Shown one piece after another: positions 33,809-47,454 of a stretch of 64,000 nucleotides of DNA. The translations under genes were made by a program, and so were the position numbers. The notes beneath the pieces were generated by a model that made no database searches, was not told the DNA's origin, and saw nothing but the letters and a program-made list of their open reading frames with translations. Each line of letters opens with the position of its first letter. Position 1 is the stretch's first letter. The DNA lies in contig CM070548.1 of the NCBI GenBank assembly GCA_036346405.1, positions 52,358,279 through 52,422,278 on the forward strand, read 5' to 3'. This DNA is from Phyllostachys edulis (taxonomy: Eukaryota > Streptophyta > Magnoliopsida > Poales > Poaceae).

Positions 33809-35369
33809 CTTTCCCCACCTCTCTCTCTCTCCCATACCGCTGATTCTACCAATCAATTCACTACTGATAGTGATAGGCTTGGTAAAGGGCTAGCGCCCAG
33901 TCCAAACCCCAACCTGGCCCCATAAGTATGGGGGGGGGGTGGCTCCAACCCTTATCCAACCCTCTACTCTATGCTTATATCCAATCCAGCACAGCCCTTT
34001 AAGTAGGAAGACCCTAATCCTATCTTGACCCATTTTAGATCCTTGGGCCGGCCCAGTAATACTTAACCAACTGAGCCCTTTGGGTCGTTTTTCCTATGGC
34101 CTATACCCCTCGACTTTAAGGCGCACACCGATCCAACAATTAAATGCCAAAAGAAAACAACAGGAGAAACTTCGAGGCTTGCACTGTCGTAGTAAAATTC
34201 CCATGGCAATGAGCACGAGACTGGTACGAGACAACAGAATACGGCGAGGATTGTTCACAGGAATCAGATCCTACTACCAATGCAGCAAGTCTAGCTAAGT
34301 CCATTAATACTGAAGCAACTAATTAAACAGAGTCTTTCAAGTGCTCATTTCACAATCAAATCTGGAATCTTACAATTTGAGCATAAATCGAACATCAATT
34401 CTGCAATCTTACAAGTAGTAACAAGTAATAAGCATTAAAAGCATCCAATTAAACGAAGTCTTTCAGGTGAAATTGTAACAAAAACTCCAAACAAAATTGA
34501 GGGTAACTTGCTACTTTACTTAGCAGGTCAATATTAAGTACGATGCCACCGCTATAGATATAGTATACACAGATGAATTATTTAAAACCAATGTCCCTAG
34601 AGCTAGTGAAAGAATAGTAATAACACAGAAACCATTAATTCCCATCTTCAGTAGCTTCTTGAACTCAGCCCAATCAGTTCCTAACATTAACACAAAGAAA
34701 CCATTTAGATATTGATTCTTGAGACATATATGTTTGTTGAGATCTCCAAAAACCAACAACAATTAATGGAAAATAGGGAGTAATACAGGCACATGATATC
34801 TTATGTTGAAGCTATAGTAAGAATAATCTCAGAAGAAAGATGTATGTCCAACATAAAGATGTGTAGCTTTGTCCATAAAAAGAAATCTGCCTCTACTTGT
34901 ACAATGATCCAAGGGAATCATAGAGCCTAAATCATACATTGGAGCTATAGCAAGGATAGACATGGAAGCAAGATGTTTAGATCCCACATTGTTAATCATC
35001 CATTTATCGGAGGTAGTATTGTCTAAGGTTTGCCTTCTGGAACTAAAGCAAGCATAAGTTGATAAGGATAAAATGCCCAGGATATTGCATCACAAAACAG
35101 ACTGCCCAGGATACATGAGTTATAATGGCTTCTTTATTATTGTTTTTTTAAGAAAGATAATGTCACTCTAGCAGAAGAGGAGAAAACTATACTACCAAAT
35201 CAGAGTCAATGATTAGCATGATACATGAGTCAATGAACTGTATTTATTCGGTGATTAGCATCATATATAGATGGAAAAAAAGGTTCATGATACAAGACTG
35301 TGAATAACACATAATTGTGCACGTGTAAAATGATCTGTGGTAACAAACAATACCTTGAAATGTCCTCTT

Positions 35370-35557
35370 GCAACTCACAAGCACTATATCCTTCCATTGA
35401 TTCTCCTGCATATTGAATCACAAGAAAATAGTTCATATTATTAGAAGGCACAACTACTGCTTAAACTGAAAGTAAAATACTCTAGTAATTATCAATTTAC
35501 CTTCATCATCATCATTATTAAATCCACTAAACCAATCATTGCTGCAGATTAGAGCCT
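35370..35557 (-). pseudogene. hAT transposase, last codons beyond the LTR insertion
   Basis: Continuing from the LTR edge the minus strand reads ALICSNDWFSGFNNDDE up to a GTAAAT donor-like site near 35,500, then a likely last exon reading ESMEGYSACELQEDISR near 35,395-35,345. It joins ...SLSPKSLE at 40,211, restoring the conserved hAT end SPKSLEALICSNDW. Confidence 0.75.
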
Positions 35558-38130
35558 TGTGAGAGACCGGGGTATTTACCTTGTAATACTTAACCATCCA
35601 ATTAGTCCTAACATTACAAATCAAATAACCCAACTCTCGGAGTAGTATGTACCTCCCAGGAGCGGTACACGTACTCTTTCATAAAATATAGCATCCATTC
35701 CATACACAAGTCATTACCATACTGAGTCTTCATAATTTACGACACAAAGACATACAAGTTCAAAATTATAGAAGGGGCCGACTGGCCCAAACAAGACAGA
35801 GTACTAATATTGCAGCGAAAAACATAGGCCATAAGATGGCAGTAAACAAAAGCCGACTGGTTTGCCTCATACCCACAAGGCAACCGACCAGGCCGCCAAG
35901 CTAGTTGTCAACTTCGTAGGCAATCTCACACTGATCAACCCTTTGGGGGTCAACCTCCTCTACAGCAAAAAAAGCAAAGCAACTGAGTACAAAAATGTAC
36001 TCGCAAGACTTACGAATAACAAACCTATACATAGCTACATGCAAGCTGAATCAAAGGAGAAAGGCTATAGGGTTCATTTTCAGCGCAAAGCAATATTTCA
36101 TTTGCAATAGTATAATAGATTGAAGGCAATTTTAACAAATCTATTTTTTATTTGTTTAAATAACACTGAGACAACATTTATAAACATAATTAGCATCCTG
36201 GAGGTGACTTCCCAACAGCCACCACAACATAGCACGAATTACCCATTTGTATCACCCGATTTCAAGTTTTATCGAAAATGTTGTAGTCTAATTCTTGTGG
36301 GAAATAACCAAGCATGTCCATAACCTAAGACGAGGCTATTCGAATAGATTAAAACTCTGCAGGGGTGTACAACTTTACCCACATGTCAGACCGCTCCTTT
36401 TTGCCACGCGATTTAGCACACTTCCGAAGGTATGCCAGCAGAGCTAAGTCCTACGAGACGTTTTCCAATGGAATGAATTAATTAAGAGTCGCACATATGG
36501 GGGTTAACCCTCCGTGAACCGCCCATCACGAGCTCCCATAGAGGTCCCACACGTTGTGTCTAACACATCGGCCCAGCCTCAGCAACTGTCGATGCTCCTC
36601 GGGCGAGGGAACCTAAATCCAGAACCCACCCCGCGCATTCCCAACAACAATAGAACAATAGAATATTTTTCTCCTAACATCTACCACCGGCGACTCATTA
36701 ATTAACACACCCCAAAGTACTGAGTCAAGAGGGTTCCCATATGCCCTCATGTGGTTGCACGAAAAAAATGCTTGGATCAATGGCACAAGTAATTCGGTCC
36801 TTGTTGACTTGGGCACCAAGCACACACCCAAGAGCTCACCATCCAACCAATGTGCCCAAGTCTAAAATATTTTATTTTTAATTTTAGTTTCTCAAATACA
36901 ATACATACATGGATACTCTGACCCAAGTAATTTAAGTGATGGTATAACGACCATCGCCGAAGCGATGATCCCCATTCTACTGTTCTAAGCATTTCTAAGC
37001 GACATCAACTCGCATACTAAACATTAAGTGACTAGAGCCCATCCATCGAGCTCTAAATCACAGCGGATATAAACCTAGGCTCAGTAGTAAAGGATGGATA
37101 TTTACCTACAGTTCAAGTAACTAATCAGGTAAACTATTGCGACTAAGAAAATACTTGTCAATATAGCATGCATACATACAATTGAAACTTTGAAATATTA
37201 ACATGCAAAAATAATAGGATCAACGTGCATCAAAGGAAAAACTGCTTGCCTTGCTAGAGGTAACTTTCTTGTTGTAGAGGATCACTCTCATATTCAATGA
37301 ATTCGTTGGAACCTATCGAAAGGGCGAAAAGAACCAATAAGGACGAATAACACCGAATAAACTAAAAAATTCAAATCATTCAAAAATCATGAAATTTACA
37401 CAGAAGGTAGAGCATGATTTGAAATGAATTCAGCAATAAAAATCAATTGATTTGGATGTTGCATACAAAAGTTATGGCCAAAACAAAATCAACTTTTGCT
37501 AAAATGCTGAAAAAATCCCTTTCGGGTACTGTTCATCCGAATGAAAAGTTTTGGCAAAAATTCCCAGAGAAGTGGTGAACAAGAAAATTTTATGGTAGGC
37601 AGAGTACCACATGAGATGAACAGTGGAATTTGATTCACCTCATTTGGAGCAAAAATGAATTTCTTATGATTTTTTTTCAAAGTCATGAAAGTAGTGCACA
37701 AACCATATATAAAATAAGATTTTCAGAGGCAGTAACATACTCAAAACCTATTCTATAATAAAGTACACTAACAAAGGAAACCAATAAACTTGAGTTTGCT
37801 CAAATTGGAGTTACAAAAAATACTTATGCATTTTTGAAGTTAGAACAATTTTTTGTGCAAGAAATAATGCTAAACTGAATATAATTCTACTAACTAAATT
37901 TTTTGGAACAAAAACAAGATCCAAATCCATTTCAGATTAAAGTATATTTAAAAAGGAAACCAACCAAATTTGTTTCATGCTAAAAAGATTTAAAATTAAT
38001 TACTTATACAATTTTGAGGTTTAAACTATTTACAGTACTTAAATAATTGATATACGGATTTTCTTATAAACCCTGAGCTAAAACGTTTGGATTGTTGAGA
38101 TCTAATCGGACGGTCCACACGAACAGTTAC

Positions 38131-38147
38131 GTTCGGACGGTCCGAAC
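38131..38147. repeat. 17-bp palindrome, copy 1
   Basis: GTTCGGACGGTCCGAAC is self-complementary apart from its central base, and is followed by GGCCCAAACGAT. The same 29 bases recur at 39,560. Confidence 0.75.
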
Positions 38148-39559
38148 GGCCCAAACGATCCAAGCGGTTGAATCGAAATCGGGCGTTCCAAATGAAAGGG
38201 ACATTCAGACGGTCTGAACGGCCCAACTAATCCGGATCGTTGATCTCAACATGGACGGTCTAAAGTGAGGGGTTACTATGCACTTAACGGCTGGACCCAC
38301 ACGTCAATAATTCATTACGAAAATCTAACCGGTCATTGAATTTAACTAACCATTACTGTGTCCTAACGACCAAGATTAGCCCTAATCATTGAGCTACAGT
38401 GACTGTCGGTTGTCCGACAAAATGAGCTTTGGCTTCACCAGAGCATTGCCGGTGATTCAGGCCATGGCGAAGCCGGCCAAGGGCATGAATGGAAAGCTAA
38501 TAGTAATGCACACCTAATGGTGGTGGTTACGATGGATGAGCCGGCTTGTACCGGCGGCTAGCCGGAGAGGGGCAGCGCTAAACTACAGGCAAAACGTGCA
38601 TGTTGCAACCCGAGTGCGTCTCGAGACTAAAAATGCATGCATGCGTATCTAAAGGTTACTAGGGACCTTACCAAAGGATGGAGAGGTCCGAAGAAGCTCA
38701 GAGGTGGCTTGACGTCGTTAATGGCAACGGCGACACTCGGCTCCACGCGGAGAGAACAGCCTGAGCAAGGAAAAGACCCATGAAACATCAAGATAGCTCA
38801 AGTAGGTTTAGTAGATGGTGGGAGAGCGTGGAATTGGGAAATGCCTTACCGGATCGACAAGGAGATGAAAAGGGATCTTGTCGGACGACACTGGAGGAAA
38901 CTAAAAATCCACGAGTTCCTGTGATACATTGCCCAAATTAGTTGAGGGGTTTTCAATGTCACAACTAAAGACACGATATGACGCGCAAAATTGAAGATAA
39001 TACTCACCGAAGACAAAGTTGGCACAAAGGTGGCCTTCGGGGTGCGCTTTAGGGCGGAAAATGGCACAAATGCATTCTGGGCACTACACAAGAAACCAAG
39101 AGCTCACATTAGCCAAAATGGAAATGGCATGCAAGAAGGAAACTAAGGGACTTGGAGGTGAGGATTTTACTGAAAGGATGAGTCAATGGGAGCCTCCTTC
39201 TCCTCGGCTGAAAAGAGGAGAAGTGAGGAGAAACTAGGATTTGGAGGGGTTTTAACCAAGGAAGATGACGACAATGGAGGCGTCATTAAGCAATGAAGCT
39301 CTAGGAGTGGTCGCAATGGGCGGTGGCTCACGGTGTTGACGAGGCGGCACAACATGCAATGGGCGCGTGGCATTGAGCTTTTGCGCGAGCACCAACGGGA
39401 GGTAAGAGACAAAACTGACAAGTGGGTCCCACTGTGTCAGCGACTCAAGCGAAAGTGGCTCAGGTCAGCGTTTTGATGAATGGGTTGGGTTGAGTCAGAT
39501 GGTCGAGTCGGAAAATTTTGACGGTCCGATTGAAAACGGACGGTCCAGATTGTGCGCGC

Positions 39560-39576
39560 GTTCGGACGGTCCGAAC
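39560..39576. repeat. 17-bp palindrome, copy 2
   Basis: Second occurrence of GTTCGGACGGTCCGAAC with the same GGCCCAAACGAT downstream, 1.4 kb from the first in the same LTR. Surrounding GATTGAAATCGG text is also shared, so a larger degenerate unit is duplicated. Confidence 0.75.
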
Positions 39577-40211
39577 GGCCCAAACGATGTGGACGGTTAG
39601 ATTGAAATCGGACGGCCCAAATAACTTTGCGTCCGTTCAGACTGGCCCGGGCGAGAAGATGGTTGGGTTCAACCAAATGGCTTGGGTCCGACCTAAGCCC
39701 AAATAGTAGCAAGGACTAGGTTTGAAAAATAGGCTAAAACTTTGAGGAATTTTCAGATAGAGTTGCATAACTCCAAAAATTCAAAAATTTCTACTGGAGG
39801 TTCCTAACTCCAAGATCAATCTTGCATAAAATTTCCAGGGGTTTTTATGTACTGCATTTTTTTCTAGAAATTTCTCAAGGTTCTGCCCTAGGGTTTGACT
39901 AAGGATCTAATTGGTTTGACCGGCCTCTGAAAAATAGCAAATAAAATCTAAAATTTTTGAAAATTTTCAAAGGAGTCACTAGGATGATCTAGAACCTGGG
40001 AAAAATATTTCTAGAGGCTAATCACAATATTGGTTTCAAAAGTTTAAAAAGGTTATGCTTCTAGTCAATTGAAGCATTAGGTTTTTCACAAACAACAAAA
40101 CCTTTTGAAGAATTTTCCAGGAAATTCAAATAACAACATGATGCATCAAAAGTTTTAAATTCTCCTTATTTTTATACATTTGAAATAAAAACCCGAGTTT
40201 GGGATGTTACA

Positions 40212-42055
40212 AACCTCAAGGCTTTTAGGGGATAATGAAGTCCTATTTTTACCAATAAGTTCGCAAAGAAAGATCAATCCGATTCAGAGGACATCGATCG
40301 ACAGAATTACTAGGAAATCTCTAGCCATCAAAGACAAGATTGGGTAAACATCTGTGTTTCTCTTCCACCAACCCAAAACATCAAAATTCTCATCAGAGTT
40401 CAGGGGGGGCCCTAGGATCTTGTAAGTATGTGTCCAATTCAGATAATTGTGCAGGTGCTTCTAGATTTTGTGAACTGAACTGAGCGAAGGCAAATTATAT
40501 CTGTCGTTTACCAAAAATTGCACCTCCTGGAGAACTAGGCTCACTAGCAACCATATGTTCATCGGACTATACAAATGTAGGCAAGGCGCGGCTCCTCACA
40601 ATTTTCTCATACTCTGAATAATACTTACCTACAGAAGTACGCAGTTCCCTCATCTTTTCCTCAACATCTTGTCCAATGGTATGAAAATAGAACCTAAGAA
40701 AGTCAAATTTCTGTGAAGGGTCCAACACCACTGCAATAAGAAGCACAAAATTTGACGTAGACCAATACTTCTCAAACTTGACATACATAACACGAGCCAT
40801 CTCCTTTAGAAACTCATCTTGATTCCACCTTTCATCAAGTAAAACATCCCGAATCGCCAACACCAATTTCAAAAGGAGTTGTGCTGTGGGGTGTCGATCT
40901 GCTAAAAATGCCTTTGTGGCATCACTAAAAGCCTGCAAAAACCCATGAAGAGCTTGAGCCTTTGCCCAATCTCCCTCAGTTGGAGCTTCATGGTATTGCT
41001 CAGTAGCATATCTATTGAGAGCAATTTTATACTCCAAAGCCTCATGGATCATGTCATATGTTGCGTTCCATCTATGAGGGACATCCAATACTAGCCCTAA
41101 CTTTGTTTTGAGGCCCAATCTCTCAACAACTGAATTAAAGATCTGTATTCGGGATGGTGAGGATGTGACTATTTTAACAATGTCCCGCACCCTCCTAATT
41201 GCATGAACAACCACATTTAGTCCATCTTGAACCATGATATTCAGCACATGAGTAGCGCACCTTGCATGGAAGTCTCCAGCTCTAAGAAACATTTCAGCAC
41301 CCAATGTGTCACACAAGTCCTTTGCAGCTTTGTCATTAACACTTGCATTATCCAATGTTAATGTAAACAGCTTGCTGATTAAGTCCCACTCTACCAAATA
41401 AGAGGTAATTGCATCCTAGACAACATAAGATGTATGTGGAAAGAAAGTTTGCTTGAATGATATGATTACCTTATGAAGCTTGAATTCCTCGTCAATATAG
41501 TGCGCTGTGACACAAAGATACCCTAGGTTTTGGTTTGATGTCCAGAGATCTGCAGTCAAATTGACATGAGAGACCAATTTTTTGACACTATCAAGCAACC
41601 GTTTCTTCTCCTCTTCATATAGTGCAAGACAGTCTGAACGAATAGTTTGCCTATGAACTACTATGAAAGATAGATGGAAGTAGTTCAGTAGCTTCTTCCA
41701 ATAAGTATCATCAGCTTTTCAAAATGCAATCTCTACACTAATGAAAAACTCACACTTGAGGGTCAAAGAGAGACTGATCCTCATCCATGGCCTATCTCTT
41801 GCAACTCACTAGAAATCTCTCCCTATCTTCATGTGGAATATTACAACAGTGAAGTCCTATATGCCTATTCAGATGATTAGTGCCTTGCCCAGGTTCATAA
41901 GATAATTTCATCTTATAGTACTTACACACTGCCTTTTCTTTCCTATCTATAGTTTCTGACTCAACGTATTCCCAGACTTTAGCCCTTTTCTTTGATGTGC
42001 GACTTGGCGGGTCACCCAAGAGAAGGTCAAGACTATCCACTGAAATTTTTGACAT
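40212..42055 (-). pseudogene. hAT transposase (zinc finger BED, RICESLEEPER type), main part
   Basis: The minus strand starts MSKISVDSLDLLLGD near 42,055 (a longer start is possible at 42,136). It has a BED-type zinc finger, KAVCKYYKMKLSYEPGQG and NHLNRHIGLHC, in which the second Cys is replaced by Tyr. Then come LTADLWTSNQNLGYLCVTAH and YIDEEFKLHKVIISF. The long block 41,397-40,567 contains LTLDNASVNDKAAKDL, RCATHVLNIMVQDGL and LDVPHRWNATYDMI. Further down, in another frame, lies the dimerisation domain ELDTYLQDPR, DENFDVLGWWKRNTDVYPIL and SLMARDFLVI, then NRTSLSPKSLE at the LTR edge. Stops near 41,410 and 40,567 and the frameshift show it is dead. Confidence 0.92.
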
Positions 42056-42429
42056 GGAGGCAGTCCTCTCCATTATAAATAAATTACCTAATGCCAAACA
42101 AATGAAATGAACAACTATTGCAAATGAAATGAACATGGGTATCCAAATGTGAAATGTGTATCCTTATACCTTAGCAGAAGACACAACATCAGCCAAATAG
42201 CTAATGAGCCTTTAAATCCCTTCGTATTAACCAAACTTTTTCTTGAAAAGTTGCCAGAAACAACAAGTTGGTGTTAGGCCCTGTGATATCTTTAACATCA
42301 CCATCAATTAAGAACACTAGTGGATAAGCATAACAATGACCACGAACAAGATCTAATTTGAACAAGTTGACACGACCTTTTATGCAATTTAAAACTAAAA
42401 CAGTAAATATTTGAAGTGACAATCTAATT

Positions 42430-43181
42430 TAGTGTTTTGAAATTTCATTATAAGTGTCATGGTAGATTATAACATTGCTAGGTTAAAGTCTAGAACTGGA
42501 GTTGAACTCTAAAAGAGTTACATACGGCGATCACATATCATTGTCAAAAGTACAACATCAGCTAACACACTTTGGCCATGTATATTCAGTTGTGTCACTT
42601 AGTTTTTTAGTCTTCTACATACACAACTAGAATGCTGCCAATAATCCAATGAATAAGACTTGTGAAATAAATTCAGCACAGAGAATAATAAAGGGTTCTC
42701 AAAACTTCAATGATTTGGGTCGACCCAGATTTAACAAAAAACATCATTATTCATTAGGCATTGCACCATCATAATAGGCAATCATGAAGAAGCAACAGAA
42801 CAAACAATAGATATACAAAAAGAAATCCATTTTCAAAAAGATTCAGGGAAAGAACAAAGCTCGAATAATGCCTCAGTTAACATGACAATTCTTGATATAC
42901 TTGCTCGGGCAATAGATTCTTCAGCAATCAAGAAAGAATCACAAGTGTATTTGCCAATCTGGTGAATCCCCAAAGGACAAGCAACAATACTTTATTCAAT
43001 GCCACTATCGAAAACAGCACGGCAATGCTCCTTAATCTATGACAAAGAACAATGCCAAGTTCAGGACATGTGTGCATGGGTTCAAGCAGCAAATAATTGA
43101 GACTGTAATGGCAATGCTACCAAGTCAAAGAACTAGAACCGAGAACACATTGGACATAAAAAAGTGCATGAATGAGATAGG
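42430..43181. other. hAT upstream sequence left of the CACTA insertion
   Basis: No coding sequence recognised. It continues, across the CACTA element and one ATA, into 51,589. It contains CAAAG/AATG-rich low-complexity text only. Confidence 0.5.
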
Positions 43182-43199
43182 ATACACTACTACAAAAAT

Positions 43200-43615
43200 A
43201 CTAATACTAGACGCCCGATCACAGACGGTTCATTGAAACCGTCTGTGTTAAAAACAATCTCAGATGGTTTTTGTTTACCGACCGTCTGTGTTATCTTCCG
43301 CGCTAAAAACCGCTCAGGAAGAGGTCATATCACGAGACGGTTCATGTTTAAAACCGTCGTGAAGTATCACAGACGGTCTTGACAAAAACCGCTCGTGATA
43401 TTACTACATATCACATACGGTTTTGTCGTAACCGCTCGTGATACTTCACGATGGTTTTAAATATGAACCGCTCGTGATATTACTACATATCACGTATGGT
43501 TTTTGTCGTAACTGCTCGTGATACTTCACGACGGTTTTAAACATGAACCGCTCGTGATATTACCACATATCACAGACGGTTTTGTTGAAAACCGCTCGTG
43601 ATAATTAACTCATCA
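43200..43615. repeat. CACTA left subterminal repeat array
   Basis: More than ten copies of ACCGCTCGTGATA, CACGAGACGGTT and ACAGACGGTT in both orientations, mixed with ATTACTACATATCAC. These are the presumed binding sites for the element's own DNA-binding protein. Confidence 0.9.
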
Positions 43616-44031
43616 TGACGGTACATAGCTCCCCAACAGTCTTCTTGATCTCCATCTCTGGCGCTACGGTAACCACGGCAGATCTCCAAGCCCGGTGAGT
43701 CCATATCGCCACTCCGTGCCCGGTTTGAGTATCGCCTCACCTCACTGAGCCCGCTCGTGTGTGGTCCATTTCAGCTATTGTCGCCGAGGAGCTTGCCGCC
43801 ATTGCCTCTGTTCACCGATCGACGACCAGCCGCCTTGGACCTTCCCCGACTTTATTGACACCTTCCTCGTGATCAAGGTGAGCTACTTGAGCATAAACAT
43901 CCTTTAATTTGAGTAGTTTCAGGCGTTTATGCCGAAATCGCTAGTGAAGCCTCAGAAAATACGCTTTCGAAGTCACCCTTTTATTTATTTCCAGGGTTTT
44001 CAATACGAACAGTGTGATGGACTGAAACTGG

Positions 44032-47000
44032 ATGTACGCTGAGAACCGTGTGAGTGAAGAGTACATTAATAGCGTGTCTGCTTTTACAAGAGCCGCCGAG
44101 GAGGATATGTTCAATAAGGGGCGGAATATATGTACTGTCCATGCATTGACCGCGAGAATCAAGATGTTTAACAACCGAGCGCAGATCGAAGCACACTTGA
44201 TTCAAGGGGTTTCAAAAAGGATTATACATGTTGGACCAGTCACGGTGAAGAGCATATTACACAGGAAGTCAACGATATGCATATTATACAGGAAGTCAAC
44301 GATATGCCGCCGGATGGCATCGATTGTGGTTCCGATTCGGATGATGTCGATTGTGGTTGCGATTCGGATAGGCTGCACGATGACAATCTAGATCAGATGC
44401 TTCGCGATGCAGAAGGGAACTGTGATGAGAGGGAGTATGTTCAATTCCGGGGCTTGATGGAGGACTCGGAGAAACCTTTGTTCCCGGGCTGCAAGCCGGA
44501 ATACACAAGGTTGTCATCCGTGCTTAAACTGCTGAAATTGAAGGCAAGCAACGGTTGATCCAACAATAGTTTCACGGGGCTGTTAGGTCTCTTAGCGGAC
44601 ATGCTTCCAGAGGGAAACGAGTTGCCCAAAACCACCTACAAAGCCAAGAATGTTCTTTGTCCATTGGGAATGGAAGTAGAAAGAATACATGCATGTCCGA
44701 ACGACTGTATCCTCTACCGTAACGAGTATACAAACATGCATGTATGTCCGTGTGCAACGATCCCGATACTAGCGTAAGAATCAATCGATGACGACGAGGA
44801 ATCGAGGTGAAGAAAGGACCTCTGCTAAGGTGGCGTGGTATCTTCTCAGAATTCCCCGCTTGAAGCGGTTTTTATAACCCAAAGAATGCAAAATCGCCAG
44901 ATTGGCACTCAGAGGAGCGTAAGAATGACGGAAAGCTAAGACACCTCGCCGATTCCGCCCAAAGGAGAAACATCGATAGGAGGTTTACAGACTTGGTGCG
45001 GGAACCGAGGAATATAAGGTTTGGATTGAGTACAGATGGAATGAATCCTTTCGTAACATGAGCAATGACATAGCACTTGGTCCGTGATGCTCAGATTCAC
45101 AACCTTCCTCCTTGGTTGTGTATGAAGCGGAAGTATATTTTGTTGTCGATACTTATCCAAGGGCCAAAGCAACCGGGAATGATATTGATGTGTACCTAGC
45201 ACCATTGATGGAAGATCTAAAAATACCGTCGATTGAAGGGCAGTATGGGATGCGTACAAATGAGAGAACTTCACTTTACGCTACTTGTTGTTCTCGCACC
45301 ATAAATGATTATCCTCGCCTTACTAACTGTCGGCCGAGTACAAAAGGGCCAAAGCCCGAACTCACCGCTTAGATGATACCGAGAGTGTGTGGCTGAATCA
45401 CTCGCGTGAAACCGTGTACATGCATCATCGTAGGTTCCTTCGGAGGGCTCACCCATACCGCAGGATGAAGAAACAATTCGACGGAGAGAAGGAGGACAGT
45501 TAAGCTCTAAGGCATTTAAGCGGAAAAGAGGTCTATGATATGGTTAAGGATTTAGATGTTGTGCTCGGAAAGGGATGTAAATCGAGGACCCGTAAGAAGA
45601 ACATGTGGAAGAAGAGATCAATATTTTGGGACTTACCTTATTGGGAGCACCTATAAGTTCGCCACTGCATCGACGTCATGCACGAGAGAAGAATGTATGT
45701 GACACTTGATTGGTCTTCATCAACATTCGTGACAAAACAAAGGATGGTGTTAATGCACGGCTTGACTTGGTTGATATGGACATCGACTGAGTTAGCACCA
45801 ACAAAGACCGATAAAGGACGAACGTATCTTCCCCCTGCTTGTTACACTCTGTCCAAGGCCGAGAGAACCGAACTGTGCTAGTGCTTGCATGGTGTGAAAG
45901 TTCCATCCGGTTACTCCACCAACATGAAGAAACTTGTTTCGATGGAAGATTTGAAGTTAATTGGCATGAAGTCTCATGATTGTCATGTGTTGATGACACA
46001 AATGCTCCATGTTGCAATTAGAAGTATTTTGCCGATCAAGGTTCGAGAGACAATCATGAGGCTGTGTTATTTCTTTTACACAATTGCTCAGAAGGTCACC
46101 GATCCCGAAGGACTAGATGCTCTGCAGGACGAGGTGGTGACGACTCTATCTGATCTTGAGATGTATTTCCCTCCATCATTTTTCGATATCATGGTCCATC
46201 TCATTGTTCATATTGTGAGGGAGATAAAGATGTGTGGGCCTGTGTTCCTACGTAGTATGTACCCGTTCGAGAGGTTCATGGGAATTATCAAGTCCTATAT
46301 ACGGAATCGATCTCGGCCAGAGGGCAGCATCGTCGAAGGTTATGCAATCGAAGAGGTCATTGAGTTCTGTGTCGATTACATGGCTCAAGTCGAACCGATA
46401 GGTGTGCCTCGATCTCGCCATGAGGGGAGGCTTGAGGGTATCAGGACCATCGGAAGGAAAGCAATCACTCCAGATATGGATGTGTATGCTCAAGCCCATT
46501 TCACGGTCTTGCAACACATGACCAAGTGTCCTCAGATATCGACTCAAAGACAAGGACGTGCTTGATAGCAATGTAATGGTGCGTACGGATGTTTGGATCA
46601 CGAGACAACACAATGCAGCGGTTCAACCAATGGTTGAAGGAGTGACTCGCTAGGAGCTCGTCAAGTGATATCTTGACATAGTTGGCAAAAGGGCCAACAT
46701 TTACAGCCAGACATGGCGAGGATACGACATAAATGGGTACACATTCTATCGTGAGGCTCGTGGATATAAAAAGTACTAACCGTAGCAGCGGTGTCCGTGA
46801 TAGATGCATTCAATACCGATGGGTGAGGAGCTCCTACTATTGGCAAATAGAGGAGATATGGGAGCTCGACTACGTGCTTTTCAAGATCCCCCTATTTCGG
46901 TGCCGTTGGGTCCATCTCCCACAGGTGAAGGTCGACAAGTACGGCGTCACTACCGTAGACCTTGAACGTGTTGGATACAAAGACGAACCATTCGTACTGG

Positions 47001-47179
47001 CTAACCAAGTTATTCAAGTCTTCTATGTTACTGACCCAGCAAATAAGAAGCGCCATGTAGTTCTTCATGGAAAAAGGAGGATTGTCGGAGTTGAGAATGT
47101 AGTGGACGAGGAAGAATACAATCAATTTGACGAGTTGCTCCTTTCGAAATGGCATAAGGGTCGAGGAAGAAGAACGTGA
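44032..47179 (+). pseudogene. TNP2-type CACTA transposase with DUF4218 and DUF4216 regions
   Basis: Begins with a transposase-associated domain, MYAENRVSEEYINSVSAF then KMFNNRAQIEAHLI. Next come an acidic linker, PGCKPEYTRLSSVLKLLKLK and KNVLCPLGMEVERIHACPND. The TNP2 core reads ATGNDIDVYLAPLMEDLK and, in shifted frames, ETVYMHHRRFLRRAHPYRRM and IDVMHERRMYV. A DUF4218-like block (45,885-46,565) reads KSHDCHVLMTQMLHVAIRSI, YPFERFMGIIKSYIRNRSRP and EGSIVEGYAIEEVIEFC. A DUF4216-like block (46,733-47,179) reads YYWQIEEIWELDYVLFKIPL and LANQVIQVFYVTDPANKKRH. Many stops and frameshifts; intact relatives excise CACTA elements. Confidence 0.92.
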
Positions 47180-47454
47180 TGAAACTAGCTACATACGGCG
47201 CCGATCATCATGAAGGGCTACTTTTTAAAGATTAATTGAACAATGTGTGTATATATATGTACGTTCTGATGAATGGTTAATTTTAGTTCATTTGAGTTAA
47301 TTAATTGATTTGTACTGTGAAATGGATGTGATTGTTTCTCAAATGAATGTGAATGGGATGTATATATATGTACTTGTAGTCTTTTCTGCTTGTTTCAGAG
47401 GGCATGGCTAGCATTTCCTGAGGGTAGCCCATAAACAGATCTAGATTAACCATT

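Larger units (their letters stand above)
35558..40211 (-). mobile_element. Tekay/Del-like LTR insertion in the hAT transposase
   Basis: On its own strand it starts TGTAACATCCC (40,211) and ends at TCTCACA (35,558). The flanking repeats AGCCT (35,553-35,557) and AACCT (40,212-40,216) differ at one base, and the hAT coding sequence is continuous across the excised insert. Interior landmarks such as ACATGCAAAA and CTTGCCTTG match the other Tekay-type LTRs in the window. It has no gag or pol, so it behaves as a solo LTR, but at 4.65 kb it is longer than its 3.2-kb relatives. A repeated GTTCGGACGGTCCGAAC segment suggests internal duplication. Confidence 0.75.

Noticed and set aside
34520..34762. 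80-codon minus-strand ORF with hydrophobic segments inside the hAT
   Set aside because: No recognisable family, AT-rich non-coding context and no splice support.
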